Shown here piece after piece: positions 45,854 through 57,400 of a stretch of 64,000 nt of DNA. Position numbers and translations under genes: made by a program. Below the pieces are notes generated by a model. That model was given only the letters and a program-made list of their open reading frames with translations. It was not told where the DNA came from and made no database searches. How positions within the stretch are numbered: position 1 is the first letter of the stretch; each line of letters starts with the position of its first letter. Source of the stretch: Andrena cerasifolii (taxonomy: Eukaryota; Arthropoda; Insecta; Hymenoptera; Andrenidae); NCBI RefSeq assembly GCF_050908995.1, contig NC_135130.1, positions 5,573,001-5,637,000 of the forward strand, read 5' to 3'.

Positions 45854-48166
45854 GAACCGCACATTCGGCATTCAGCGGATGCCAAATAACGAATGTTCGG
45901 CATTCGGCTGGCAACTACATGTGTGGATCTAGCGGTGTAGGCAAATATTCGCTATTCTACCATTAGCAAATGTTTGCATGAGCTTCTGCGCGAATGTTCG
46001 TAGTTCCCGATCATGAATCGACACGATTCTTCATTTGTCGAATAAACGCAAGTGTGAAGATCAGTCGCGCACCCAGAGAAGAGGCTTATCAAGAAGAAAA
46101 GGAAACTAGATTTTATTCTTTAAATACTTTTCATAATCACCTAATGAATTTTATTGAATTTGCAGTAAAAATCCAATTCCTCCTTTACCGCTGAGTCCAC
46201 TAGGAGGCTCACACCGAAACGCACGCTTCCTTCATTTCCTCCTTGTCCGTCCTCCTACGTTCTACTCTCGACACCTACTGCTGTCTCCCCACTCGTAATG
46301 CGTTGTTAGGATATTCGGTAAGTTGGCATGAATGGAGCCATAATATCGGCAGATATAGCCGCGCCCCGTCTCTCCCGTCGAATATACTCGAAGGGACGAT
46401 CGGTAATGGGCGAAACGTTGCCCGGAGGCATCCCGCGAGACTGTGGGGGGATTCTTTATTTAATATCCCCAGGCCCTGGTGTCAAGGAATACCGTATATT
46501 ACAGAGTCGTCTGCCCTCCTGCTTGGTTATTCGCATCCTTGGAGCTGCTTCTTTGTTCGGGCACAATTTGCTGGCCGAATGGCGTGTATATCGTCGTATT
46601 CTTGGCTGAGCGAAGTGGGATAACGTCGAGGGGGCGAACGATGGGAAATGGGGTTACCGTTGGCCCGTGGTAACCGCGATTTCTTCAGATTTCGCTGGCG
46701 ATTGCTGGGTGACGATGGCTCGATGGATGGAGACAGATAGCAACGGGGCAAACATCTCCCTTCTTCCGAGATTTTGGTCAACTCGTCCGCTGAGAAAATT
46801 CGATTTCCTTTGGAGATTGTTTACAGTTACGTCTTGAAAGATTTTGGGGGCTCCGAAACCTTCCCAACGCCTCCAAAGGCCTCAAAGCTTTAACGAATCT
46901 CTTGAATTCTGACCTCTCCATTATTCCAGAAATTTTAGAAGCTTTCCTGGCGCTTCAGTCTTCTTCCCACCAACCTCCAATCAACAAACGGCCACTTCCA
47001 TCGTCGTACCGAACGAAACAGGAGCAATCCCATCATAACACAGCCGGGAGCGCGAAATTAATCCCATATGAATTTCGATTTAAATCCCTCCGCCTCGGTG
47101 GTTCCCTCCCGCAGCTTTGATGTCGCACGGTTTCTCCCGTTCGAGAACAGGGGAGGTGGACCCCGATAGAGGGGCCATCGGAAACTGGCGGCGTATGTAT
47201 TTCTTGCACGTACCGTCGAGTTCCGATATGATGAACTCGGACTTGGGAACTCCTCGAGAGGAGACGTTGCACGGACGCCGCGCTTTTCCCCGCCACTCGA
47301 CACCCGGCTTCCCCCCGGAAGTGCCTGAAAGACCCGCCATCGTCTTCATTCAGAACCGTCCGCCGAAAAAGATAAAAATTGAAAGCTGACTCGGCGCGGA
47401 ATCATCCGTGCCCGCCGAGCGTTCCGAAACGGCTGTCGCGCACGTCGACTTTCTTTTGCTACCTTCGACAGCGTCGCGCCGCCACTGGGTCGACTTCCGA
47501 GCGTCGACGGAAGAATAAAAATCCTAGGGGGCGAGGCAGCAGAGAAACGGCCAGCAATTTCGTGGGAAAACGACGATTCCACGTCGAGTAAATATGGTTC
47601 GCGAGGATGTTCTCTATTTACAGGACGCCGACGATATCTGTTAGCCCCCGTAGACGCGCGGAATTGAAGGGGACACCCTCTCCGTGCATCGCGGGTTCGC
47701 AATATCCCGGGGCCCTCTTCCACCGCTCCCTCTCCCACCCTGTTCTCTTCTCGGTGTGTACGCGCTGGCTTACGTGCACCGAAGGCGAAACGAAACTCTG
47801 GATAAAATCACCTGACGCGTGTAATGCGTTTTTTATTAAAGTCCCTTGCAGTCACTGACGCGCTGGCGGTCTCGCCATTTATAATACATAATGCGCGGGG
47901 GGGGGAGGGGAGAACGTGAGGGAGGGCGTGCTTTAATTTCACTCGTTCCTCGCGTTCCCGCGAATTTCCACTCCCCCCCCCCCTCCCGCTAGGACAGTGA
48001 CGTAGATTGGGTGCAGGATGGGATGTAAATCCTTTCATGCAGCTGAAATTCAAAATTTGTGGGTTGACAATTCAAGGGTGTGTTTTAGTTTGGCGGTTTT
48101 AGAGGTGTTTTTACGGCTCGGATTTAGGAATTGCGGTCTGTTTGTGTGTATCGAGGTTTTGTTGAG
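45854..48166. other. Gene-free DNA
   Basis: No gene recognised. Frames of 60-130 codons (46243-47858) lie on both strands over the same bases with no domains. A paired G-run and C-run near 47897 and 47973 are listed separately. Confidence 0.45.
47894..47989. repeat. Inverted G-run / C-run pair
   Basis: A run of nine G then AGGGG (47897-47910) and a run of eleven C then TCCC (47973-47987) face each other about 62 bp apart, with GCGCG/CCCGC next to them. They can pair as a GC hairpin. The G-run alone is short of a four-tract quadruplex motif. Confidence 0.5.
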
Positions 48167-48555
48167 AGTAGTATAGTAAAGAGAGTTCTGACCCAAAATT
48201 GAGTTTTGCGTTCAATACACGTTCAGAGTGGTGCGATAGACGTTCGATACTCGTTCAAAGTGGTACGATAGACGTTCAATAGACGTTCAAAGTGGTACGA
48301 TAGACGTTTAATACATGTTCAGAGTGGTACTGGCGCCATAGGTGTATTGAACGTCTATCGTACCACTCTGAACGTGTATTGAACATCTATCGTATCACTC
48401 CGAACGTGTATCGAACATCTATCGTACCACTCTGAACGTGTATTGAACGTCTATCGTACCACTCTGAACGTATATTGAACATCTATCGTACGACTCTGAA
48501 CGTGTATTGAACGTAAAATTTAAATTTGGGCTAGAACTCTCTTTACTATACTACT
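48167..48555. mobile_element. Palindromic element built from 32-bp iterated units
   Basis: The ends AGTAGTATAGTAAAGAGAGT and its inverted copy (48541-48555 and inward) enclose a left array of 32-bp units (48210-48241, 48242-48273, 48274-48305 and a partial unit to 48330). The right array holds five inverted units and a partial (48343 to about 48515). GGCGCC at 48332-48337 sits at the centre. The unit reads GTTCAATACACGTTCAGAGT then GGTACGATAGAC. TA lies just inside both outer edges, but a target duplication is not certain. It is a foldback-type transposon with internal iterons. Confidence 0.8.
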
Positions 48556-48599
48556 TGTGAGTGATTGGTGTAAAAGGCTCGAGGATCTTCTGTGATTGG

Positions 48600-49270
48600 A
48601 AATTGCTCTAGGTGGGTGTAGGGTAAAGCAGCCGAACATGACGACCTCTCCTAATATGAGACCCTAGCTTATCTCCGCTACAGAACTCTTGAATATCATA
48701 GCGATACTATTTCTTTACTAACTAACCGTGTATTTGTTGTTTTGTCCACACAGTGGCATTGGAATTAATTAGGGGGTTAGTGGACTATTTCAGCTTAAAA
48801 AAATCGATATTTTTTATTTTACTGATTCTGAAAGTCTTATCCTTTATAAACATTTTAAACAACAGTTTATGAAGAAATTAAGATAATTGTAGAAGTTATA
48901 GCAGCGAACGTAACTGAGTGCACCGTCGAGTAACGGCCTCGCAGAGCAGTATTGGCATAGGGAACTTTGAAGCCGTTTTTCTGGAAACACCATTTTCAGA
49001 CACGGTGTACATCGGATCTGTTGAACCAATGAATATTTTCAATTGAAATTTTATTGGACGTGTAGAGTTCCTTCCTCTACAGAGTGGAATTCCCGCGTCA
49101 ATATTGGATGTTTGTAAAACATTTTTTAACTGATTAAAGATGACTTTTTGCCGCAAAAATGTGGGGAAAAAATTGATTCGGGTGTAACTTCCACAATTTT
49201 TGTTCAAATTCTTTGGCAAAGTTCCACTCTGTAGATTTTGCTGTATAAAGTGGTCCCTCCTTAACTACAG
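48600..49270. other. AT-rich block, probable transposon relics
   Basis: Two terminus-like words occur: GTAGGGTAAAGCAGCCGAAC at about 48617 and TTAGGGGGTTAGTGGACTAT at about 48769. The second may pair weakly with sequence near 49245-49275 (reverse complement GTTAAGGAGGGACCACTTTA). A 107-codon minus-strand frame (48896-49219) lies inside but shows no motif I can assign. Confidence 0.35.
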
Positions 49271-51234
49271 GGCTCTCGTGAGCCACCTTTGGTCAGCATA
49301 ATCGTGAGTCCTGCTCAGTTTCCTTTTAATTATTCACCACTTCGTAAATATCGGTGTACCTGCAATCTTCAGTCATCGGTGGTTATTATATTCTGCAGCG
49401 TTGCAATCGCGATATTTCGCACTATTTCGAGAGATGTCATAATCCGGCGTTGATAACGAGCGATAGCAGTGATATTTCCCCCCGCTGATATCTGCACCTA
49501 TCTCTGGGCGAAAGGATTGAAATCGAATGTCAAAGGATTGAATTGTTACGCCAGCGTCGGTGCACGGTGCGTCAAAGATGGCCGCGGCGGTGACCCCGGC
49601 CGCGTCAATATCGCGTAATTATTGCGTGAATGGCAGGACAGCGACCTTCCACGAAAAATCTAATTACCACGAGCGTTTCCAATCGCGACTTATCGCGGCC
49701 GTGCATCTAATTGGCCGCGCGGAAACCGATTTCCGTGTCGCGAGCGCTATCGCGTGCCCGCCGATCCGATATCAACGATAATTTTTCGCCAGCCCGCCTG
49801 TACCGGGGCCAACTGAAAAAGAAAGGAAAAATATCGCCATCGACGCGGCTCGCGCGGTTTCCAGCGATTTTTCGCTTTTGGAGTCACCGCCGCGTGCATA
49901 ATTCGCTGTGTCCCGCCTCGAAATCGATGCACGGGCAAATTACGAGGCGCACCCTCGAAAACCAACGTTTGCGGGGGTTGCGGCCGGTCCTCCCTCGTTT
50001 CTCATTTGAATTTCCGTGTTCTTGAATCACGCGATTTTCGAGATACGTCCCTGTCAGGATTCGTCGAAACATTTCGCGTTTCTGCACACCCTGTTTCGGT
50101 GGAGGATTCGTTGCGAATTTAATGCAAGTCTCTTGGCTTCGTCTGGTTAAGCAGAGGGTTGCTAAAGATTTCTTCAGCAAGACCAGTTTTGTGGTTTTTA
50201 GTCGTCTTTTGTTATGAGAATATATAAAACACCTTTAGGAACATTTTAAATTTGAAAAAAGAATATACATAGTCACTAGCAAGCTTATTCACATAAACGC
50301 AAAGGAATAATTAATTTAAAAAAAAAACTGCTGCATTGCGCCTCCGCTCTTATCTGTCTCTTTAAATTTTCATACAATTTTCCCCAACTGTTGTTCAGCT
50401 TCTGCAGTGTTCCAAGATCTGTATGAGTCCTTCATGAAGAAATTTCTAAGTCGCTGTGCATACAGCCCCCTTGAGCACGCTTTTGTACAACGAAAACCGA
50501 GAAAACTATTTTTGAGGCTCACAGTCACATGGTCGACCCGTGTATCAGCGAAAGAATGATGGTTTCATGAAGCATTGCTCGGGAACCTACTAAAAAGTTC
50601 AGCAGGCACCATCTTGCAGGGTCCAAGTTCCACACGACAAAGGCTTGGAGAGGGCAGCGGAGTAACAATGTTAAAGAACAGCAAGTTGGTACGGTGGAAA
50701 AAGGACGAAGAGGAAGGGAAGAGAGGCGTGTCGCGTGCATTGAAGAGGACAACGGATCGTTTCGATATCAGCGTACACGCTATCGGAGATCTGCGAGCGG
50801 GTCTGGCTGGCTGGTTTCGCGCGGCGTCGGACGAGCGTCGTAATTTGCAAAAATCGCTGGCCGATCGCGATAAGCGCTGCTGGCCGATGTTTGCCAATTA
50901 GCGTGCAGCAGCCAGAGGAGATGGAACGTGGAGAGAGTGAGAGAGAGAGATGGCCGCGTTGCACGACGGGTGTCGGCTAATGGCAAAGCCGCGTCTCGTT
51001 TTCTCCTCGCGACACGAACCGCCTAACACCCTCAAGCGTACGAGCGCAAGTGCAACAGCACCTCTGTCCCTCGCGTGCATCTTGAGCGCAACATCGCGGT
51101 GCACTCGTCACCTGGCGAATTTCTTTGACCTCGTTTTACTTTGCCACTCGTGGGCCAGAGGTTTGGTCGAAACTGGTGGAAATATAGGTACTTCAGGAAA
51201 TGGGATAAGTGTGCGGTAGGTTTAACTGAGAAGA
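49271..51234. other. Gene-free DNA
   Basis: No gene recognised. CpG-rich at 49540-50020 and 50600-51110, AT-rich between. Frames of 68-110 codons on both strands lack domains. Confidence 0.5.
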
Positions 51235-51790
51235 TCCCCGTGGGAAGTAGCAGAGACTTAGCTGGGACCTAGCTGAGGCCTGTTCAAAATAGAGCTCCAA
51301 CCTAACTAAAATCTAAAGGTTAGCTCAGAAATTACACACATCTGTTCAAAACCTAGGTCAGGCATAACCCTAGGTCTACCTCAAAGCTAGCTCAGACTTA
51401 GTGAATGACTGGCGAGGAGGACATACCGGTCGAGGATTCATTACTCCTCAGTGTAGAGGCCCCCATGGCGGAGATAAGGGCCTATCGGCCCCGCTATACC
51501 CGAAGGCATCCGCATTACCCGCTGAGAATTCTTACCCTGCTTTCGGTCTGCGCTCTCCAACTTGTTTAGGCCCTAGCTCAGACTTAACCCAAGTCTACCT
51601 CAAAGCTAGATGAAACTTAACCAAGCTCTACCTCAAAGCTAGCTCAAACTTAACCAAGGTTTACCTCACAGCTATCAGTCCTAACCCAGGTCTACCTCAA
51701 AGCTATCTCAGAGATAAAAGCTATATCCTCATCTCACCTCAAGCCTACGTTAGTTTAACATAATCTAACTCAACTTCTTCACCGACGGAA
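51235..51790 (+). repeat. Degenerate ~35-bp minisatellite, interrupted
   Basis: Units resembling CTACCTCAAAGCTAGCTCAG followed by ACTTAACCCAAGT recur from about 51240 to 51410 and from about 51565 to 51770, with clear copies at about 51380, 51592, 51630 and 51697. About 155 bp of GC-rich, unrelated DNA (about 51409-51560) lies between them. TAGCTCAGACTTA occurs on both sides of it, either as a target duplication or as the repeat unit itself. Confidence 0.65.
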
Positions 51791-54226
51791 GTTTAACGTG
51801 GCCACATCTCGACTGGAGAATACATTTCTTCCTCCTTAAGCTGATATTGCATATTCAGTAGAGAAACTTCCACCACCAATTGTCCAGACAAGACGCAGAG
51901 CTAGGTCAAGCCTTTCCAGTAGAGTACAACATTGGGTCAGTTACCCATCCCAAATACTCAGTCTCTACAATTGCACCCCGCATTTCCACCTGTTCATAAT
52001 CGAAAAAGGGAATGCATCGCAAGTACTCCATCCACTTAGTAACTGTGCAAACACGCCCAGCTTCCCAGCGGTTTCATTGTCCGCGGAACAGCCGCGTGCA
52101 CGGAGAACTTTCGCAACAAATCCGTTAGCTGGGGCAACAGTGTCGAGGACACACGGCATTTAGCAAGCCGGCGTCGACGAGGAAAATTTGCCAGGTCTGA
52201 AATAATCAAGTCCCTGGGACACGGGCGGAGACAGTGCCGAGGCTTTCAGTCTCTCCGCCGCTTATCAGATATTCCGAGTGAAACGGAACGGCGGATTAAC
52301 GAAATCCCTCGAAATAATTAAACCCCGGATAATCTGACGCCGCGCTTAAGATTTCAATGGACCCTGATAGCCGAGACTCTTCAATTGCTGAGGAGAATGG
52401 AACTGGCCCAGGTTACAAGGCCTTCCTCCAACAGTAGGAACGGCAACAGCAGTTGCATCCGTTCCTTAAACCTTCCGGATCCCAGCCGCCTCTTCCGCCT
52501 CCTATCGGATGGACATCTCTTGGCCATCTTCCGGGATTGCGAACTTGGAAAGAATGGGGAACGGATGCAAAGCAATAATGGAAGATCAGTAGCAAATCGA
52601 GTGCTCTGAAATCGGACCTGCAAATCTCAATCTCCAATTTGGACCAAATTCTCCACACATGTGAGACACACTGTGCATAATAACATATCAAACCCGCAAG
52701 ACTTTATACTAAATACTTTGCGAGAAAATCGAATTCGAAGTTTCTCCTATTCCATGCCCCGGATATATGCACGCGTGCGTAGGCAGGAAACCGCCAAATA
52801 ACCGGGGCATCAGAACCCGATTCTAAGAAAATTTCTAGTGTAACCTATGCACTTAACAAAGCACTATACATAGGTATGAAAGATTTTAGCCAAATCAGTG
52901 CTTCGAGTCTTCTTCATTAGAGCCAGAAGAAATTCTAGCAATTTGCTGTTACAAGGATCATTTTTCCCCTTGCCCCTCATCGTGGAATTTCAGAAACGAA
53001 ACGCATTATTTCGCAGCTAGAATGTAGCAGCCAGTGCCCGCAGGTGCACGCGAGTAAAAATTCCCCCCAAAAAAAGGAGGAAAGAAATGGGCAGGGTTGA
53101 GAGGGGGCCGGAAGCCGGCGGTGTCGCGTTCAACGCCCGTTTCTCGCGTGCTCTTCCTTTCTCTCGGCGGCGAAATTAATTTCGGCCGTGGCGCGATAAC
53201 TCACGGCCCCGCGTCGACGCTTTGACGCGCATAAAAATCTCGCCGCGGTCAGCCGTTGGCGGAACTGCGACTCGCATGCAGCCGCCGCGGCGTCGCGACG
53301 TCCCATTCGTCGTGGCTGAAAAAGGACTGGCCGCGACAATGCGCGCGGCTAAATGCAGAATTCTTAATACTCTTTCGCAGGCGTGATAAAGAGAGGCTTG
53401 TGTGTTGTACCTGAAATGGGATTCGCGTGAGCTGAGTGGTTTGACACAGGCGCGACAATGTTGATAGTGTGAGGCCTTTGTAACTGTTTGTAATTGCGAG
53501 TTGACTCGTTCCTTTTTTGTACTTGATGGAGTGGAGTTGAGGACAAGCGGTAGGTGTCTAGAGTTGGAAGAGGACAAAATGGTAATCGAGATCCGATCGT
53601 AATTGATTCTCAACAGCTAGTGTTTGAACTTTAGAGCAATTCCTTTTGAGACCGCTGTCGCTGTCTAGATTTCAAAGCTGTAATAACAGCGCCCAAATAT
53701 GGGGACAATTACGTAAAGGCAGGAAGTTGCCCACGCGAGCGCACCCCAGCGCGGCTGAACGAGGGTCTAATTTAAGAAAGCGCAATAAAAAATGTAGTTT
53801 AAACGCGGACGGGGCGCGGTGTGACGTTAAATTGATTCTCAAGCGGCTGGGCGAGCCGTCCTAAGGTCAAAAGCCGTTTGGGAATCGCATTAACGATGCC
53901 CACCGCTGCGCCGAAGGCAACGGCGAATCGTGCAATTAGTCCATTACCTCAATTACACTCCTTATTATACATTGAGCCCCCTGGCCGCGATGGCCACTTC
54001 GCCGGGCTTCAAAGGGCAATTGTGCCATCAGCTTTCGACGATGAGTTTCTGCCCGCCGCGCGACAATATGTTACTGTGCTTCGTCACCAAGATCAGCATA
54101 TCATCTGCTCATTTGCACGTAGACAGAAGCTGGCTCCGGTTCAGAGTCATGGAAACGAGGGTGGCAGAAAATGGACAATCCTGGGAGCTGAAATTTTAAT
54201 AACAGATAATTCTGTACGTCTCAAAG
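51791..54226. other. Gene-free DNA
   Basis: No gene recognised. CpG-rich at 53040-53350 and 53700-54060. The longest frame (145 codons, minus, 53176-53613) and the others lack domains. Confidence 0.5.
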
Positions 54227-54480
54227 AATTATAAAAGCGCAATTATGTACGGTAAATATGATGGGATAGTTGTAAAGAAACAGATAATGTATTGGGTGAA
54301 ACATTTTAATAGAAGTTGTTAAATAACATCGAAATAATTTGTCGACTTTTATGTATAAAATAGCGTTCGAATTTTTGCATTTCATGCATTCGTTAAGAAG
54401 TTACGATTATTTAAAGCCAACAACTTCCAATTTGCCGCTTTTCCGTTATATTTCCAGTAAGTAATTACGCTTTTATAATT
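54227..54480. mobile_element. 254-bp inverted-repeat element
   Basis: The termini AATTATAAAAGCGCAATTAT (from 54227) and, reversed from 54480, AATTATAAAAGCGTAATTAC match at 18 of 20 positions. The interior is AT-rich with no frame. Flanking bases do not show a duplication, so the superfamily is unknown. The AT-rich ends make a chance match less unlikely than for the other elements. Confidence 0.5.
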
Positions 54481-57400
54481 CCCTGGTATTTAATTATCTC
54501 ATTAAAATTTCAGGTGTCGGGAAAAACATAAATCTGTCCATTTCCTACCATTCTCCCTTCACATTCACCATATTATCCCCCGTGTTTGTGCAATACAGAG
54601 ATTTCATTTTTCCATCCAACGCAGTTCACTGGGATCGATGATTAAGGGGTGGTTGACCCGATACCCGATTCTGATTTAAAGATTCTTCGTTCTATCCAAA
54701 GCTATTCAATTTAAAGAAGAGAATACGACACTGAGCATTCAGCTTCCCTCGAGGCTATCTCTGCGAGAGTTTTTCAATACCGCGGAGACGTTTTTCCGGG
54801 CAAGATGACGCGAAGGGATTTACGAAAGCAAATCGGTAGGGTATTCGCAGAGTTGTCGCGCCGTTTTCGTAATCCTAGCGCGGCAAAATTGGGTAATTAT
54901 TGCCGATTTAATATCGCCGGCTTCCCGTAAACTCGTTAGGGCTCCTAATTGAGATTACAGCAGGAGATCCTCGGCTCGGAAGAAGATTGCGGGCTACACC
55001 ACATGCGGCTAGACACTTCCGCAAGACTTATCGCTTACAAAACTTCGTAATAACCCCTCTCAGAGAGGCCGCGTAAAATGCTTTAAAGCGAAACGATACT
55101 TTAACGATCTGACGCCATTTTTTTTTACGGCGAACTGGTCGAAGGAGCGTTTCAATGCTTAGGAGGGAAAGTTGGGAGCAGAGGGAAGTTAAGAAGGGGT
55201 AAGAACTTTTAAATGATACGTCCACTTTCATTCAACTTTTCCCAAGACTTCGAAGAATGCAGTAGACACTGTACATTTGTCATCCACGCGGAGTTGAGGG
55301 TAATTGCTAGGGCGGGCTATTTAATCAAGATAACAGGGGATTATTTGTACTTAATTAAAACTTAAAGCCCCACTTATCCGTCAAATACTAAACACATCAC
55401 CGGAACAATAATACTTTTAAAATCTCTCCAAATTTATTACCGATTAAAATGGATCACTCGAGAATTATTAACTAAGCACCAGCAAGGAATTTATCAAAAA
55501 AGGGAAACCGGAGCCCCGGAGCTGTCACAGAATTACGTTACACTCAGCCCCAGTTTCGCTCCCCGCTGCGCTTCAACAAGTTGCATATCCTTCAACGTAC
55601 TTCCACCATCCCCTGTCGTCGCCAAGCTTCTCCTCCTTGCCGACCCAATCCCGAGGATACAGTTCTCAGTGGAAAGCCGTGTGCGCCACCCACTCGAGGG
55701 GCCCAGGAACTTCGATCTCCGCGGATCCTGGACAGCCTTCACCTCTCGGAGGCGGCGCGGGCCGCCTCGCCCCCTCGAGTTCCGTGGATTTTTTCGACGG
55801 TCGCGGGGAATCTCCGCCGTGAGATTACGAGGTCGGGAATCGCGAGAGGCTGGCTGGCGTGGGAGGGTGGAGACGCGGCTCTAACGAGATAAGTAGGCAC
55901 GTAAATGCAGCCTGGTTCCACGTGCGAGCTCCTATGAGAAGAGGCTGGCCGAGGAACGGGCCAGGGAACCAGATAGAAGGGAGAGATTCGCGGAGGTTCC
56001 GGGTCGTTGGATGTGTGCAACGCCTACGCAGATAGGGACCCACTTCCACGAGCTGTCTCTCTTCTCCTTTCGCCACCCTGCTCCTTCCTTTCCTTTCCCG
56101 CCGGATCATCTGGCTTTTGTTTTTACAGCCGTTCCGCGCGTTCCTTCGTACGCGGGCCGCTTAACGCTGACCAAACTTGAGCGTTCGTTACGTGGTTCCT
56201 GGGAAGGGCTCGGTCTGGAATGCTAAAGCCGTTCTCCAAACTCGTTCCGGCTTTTCTTGGGTAATGGAGCCAAGATCGAAGTGGACGGGGTGGGTACACT
56301 CTTCTCCATAAAGGATCCCAAAAGTTTAGAATAATTAGAGGTTATGTATCTTTCCAAACTTCCCAGTTCCTCATTGAGTACAACACATACCACTGGTAAT
56401 TAGCCTCCAGTTAGCCTTGAGTCACTGAAAGTCTCTCTGATAAGCTCCATCTACCAGCTTTCCCCTTCAACCTCCACCAGTCCCCACTGAAATCATCAGA
56501 CTTCATCCTTCATCCAGAGCACTCCCACAGACTACACCCACAAGCTTCAAATCCCAGCACTAACCCTGAATGAAGAATCAATTCCCAAACACCTCGTCAG
56601 TCCCCCAAGTTTCAATCCCAGGGCCCGCCACCAGCGACAGCTACAGTCGTCTCGCAATTTACTCGCGCGCCCCCTACCTCGCCAAGTGAGGAGGAAGCAG
56701 GTGGCCCGTTTGATTCGAGCCTAGCAGCGTCACGTCCCAACAAAGTGGCTCGTGGAAGTCCTCGCGGAGTTCGGCGCATGGCGATCGCGGAGATCTCGCA
56801 GCTGCTCACGCTGCGTCCTCACGTCTCCGTGGGTGCACGCTGAGAAGCCGTGTCACCTCTGTGCCGCGGTGTTGTGTAATTTCGCTGTGGCCAAGTTGGC
56901 GGAAGGAAGAGAACTCGCGACGAAGTGCGCGGAACGAGATGCGACACGCTGAATACAGAAGGTCTTGGGCATGATAGAAAGTTCCTGTAGCCCGCATCCA
57001 CCTCCCCTCGGCTCTTAATAAATACGAAAGTTTGACAATGGCGTGCATGCCCCTGAATGCATTATTACCGGCCGCGTCGCTTTGATGTGGATCCACGAAT
57101 CGAATACCAGAAGGGCCTTGAGGATGGATCCGCGCTGGTCTTTCTCGAGGCGGAAACGCGGGAAGACTGATGTTTGCGCTGCGGTAGACGCGGTTCAGGA
57201 CGACAATTTGCATTAATTTTCCGCGCTTCCGCGAGCTGTGCCACTTTCAGATGATTAATTTGCGCGAACTGTCGAGGAAGCTAGACCCAACAGAGGCTTG
57301 GGACTGGAGTTGCTAATTTTCTGACGCGGGACTTGGCAAATAGCGTAGGTTCTAGCAGATGATTTCGGTAGCTTCGGCATTCTTTCGCGTCTCTGTTGAA

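Noticed and set aside
54455..54475. TTTCCAGTAAGT as a splice junction
   Set aside because: The acceptor and donor would overlap rather than abut, and it lies in the arm of an inverted repeat.
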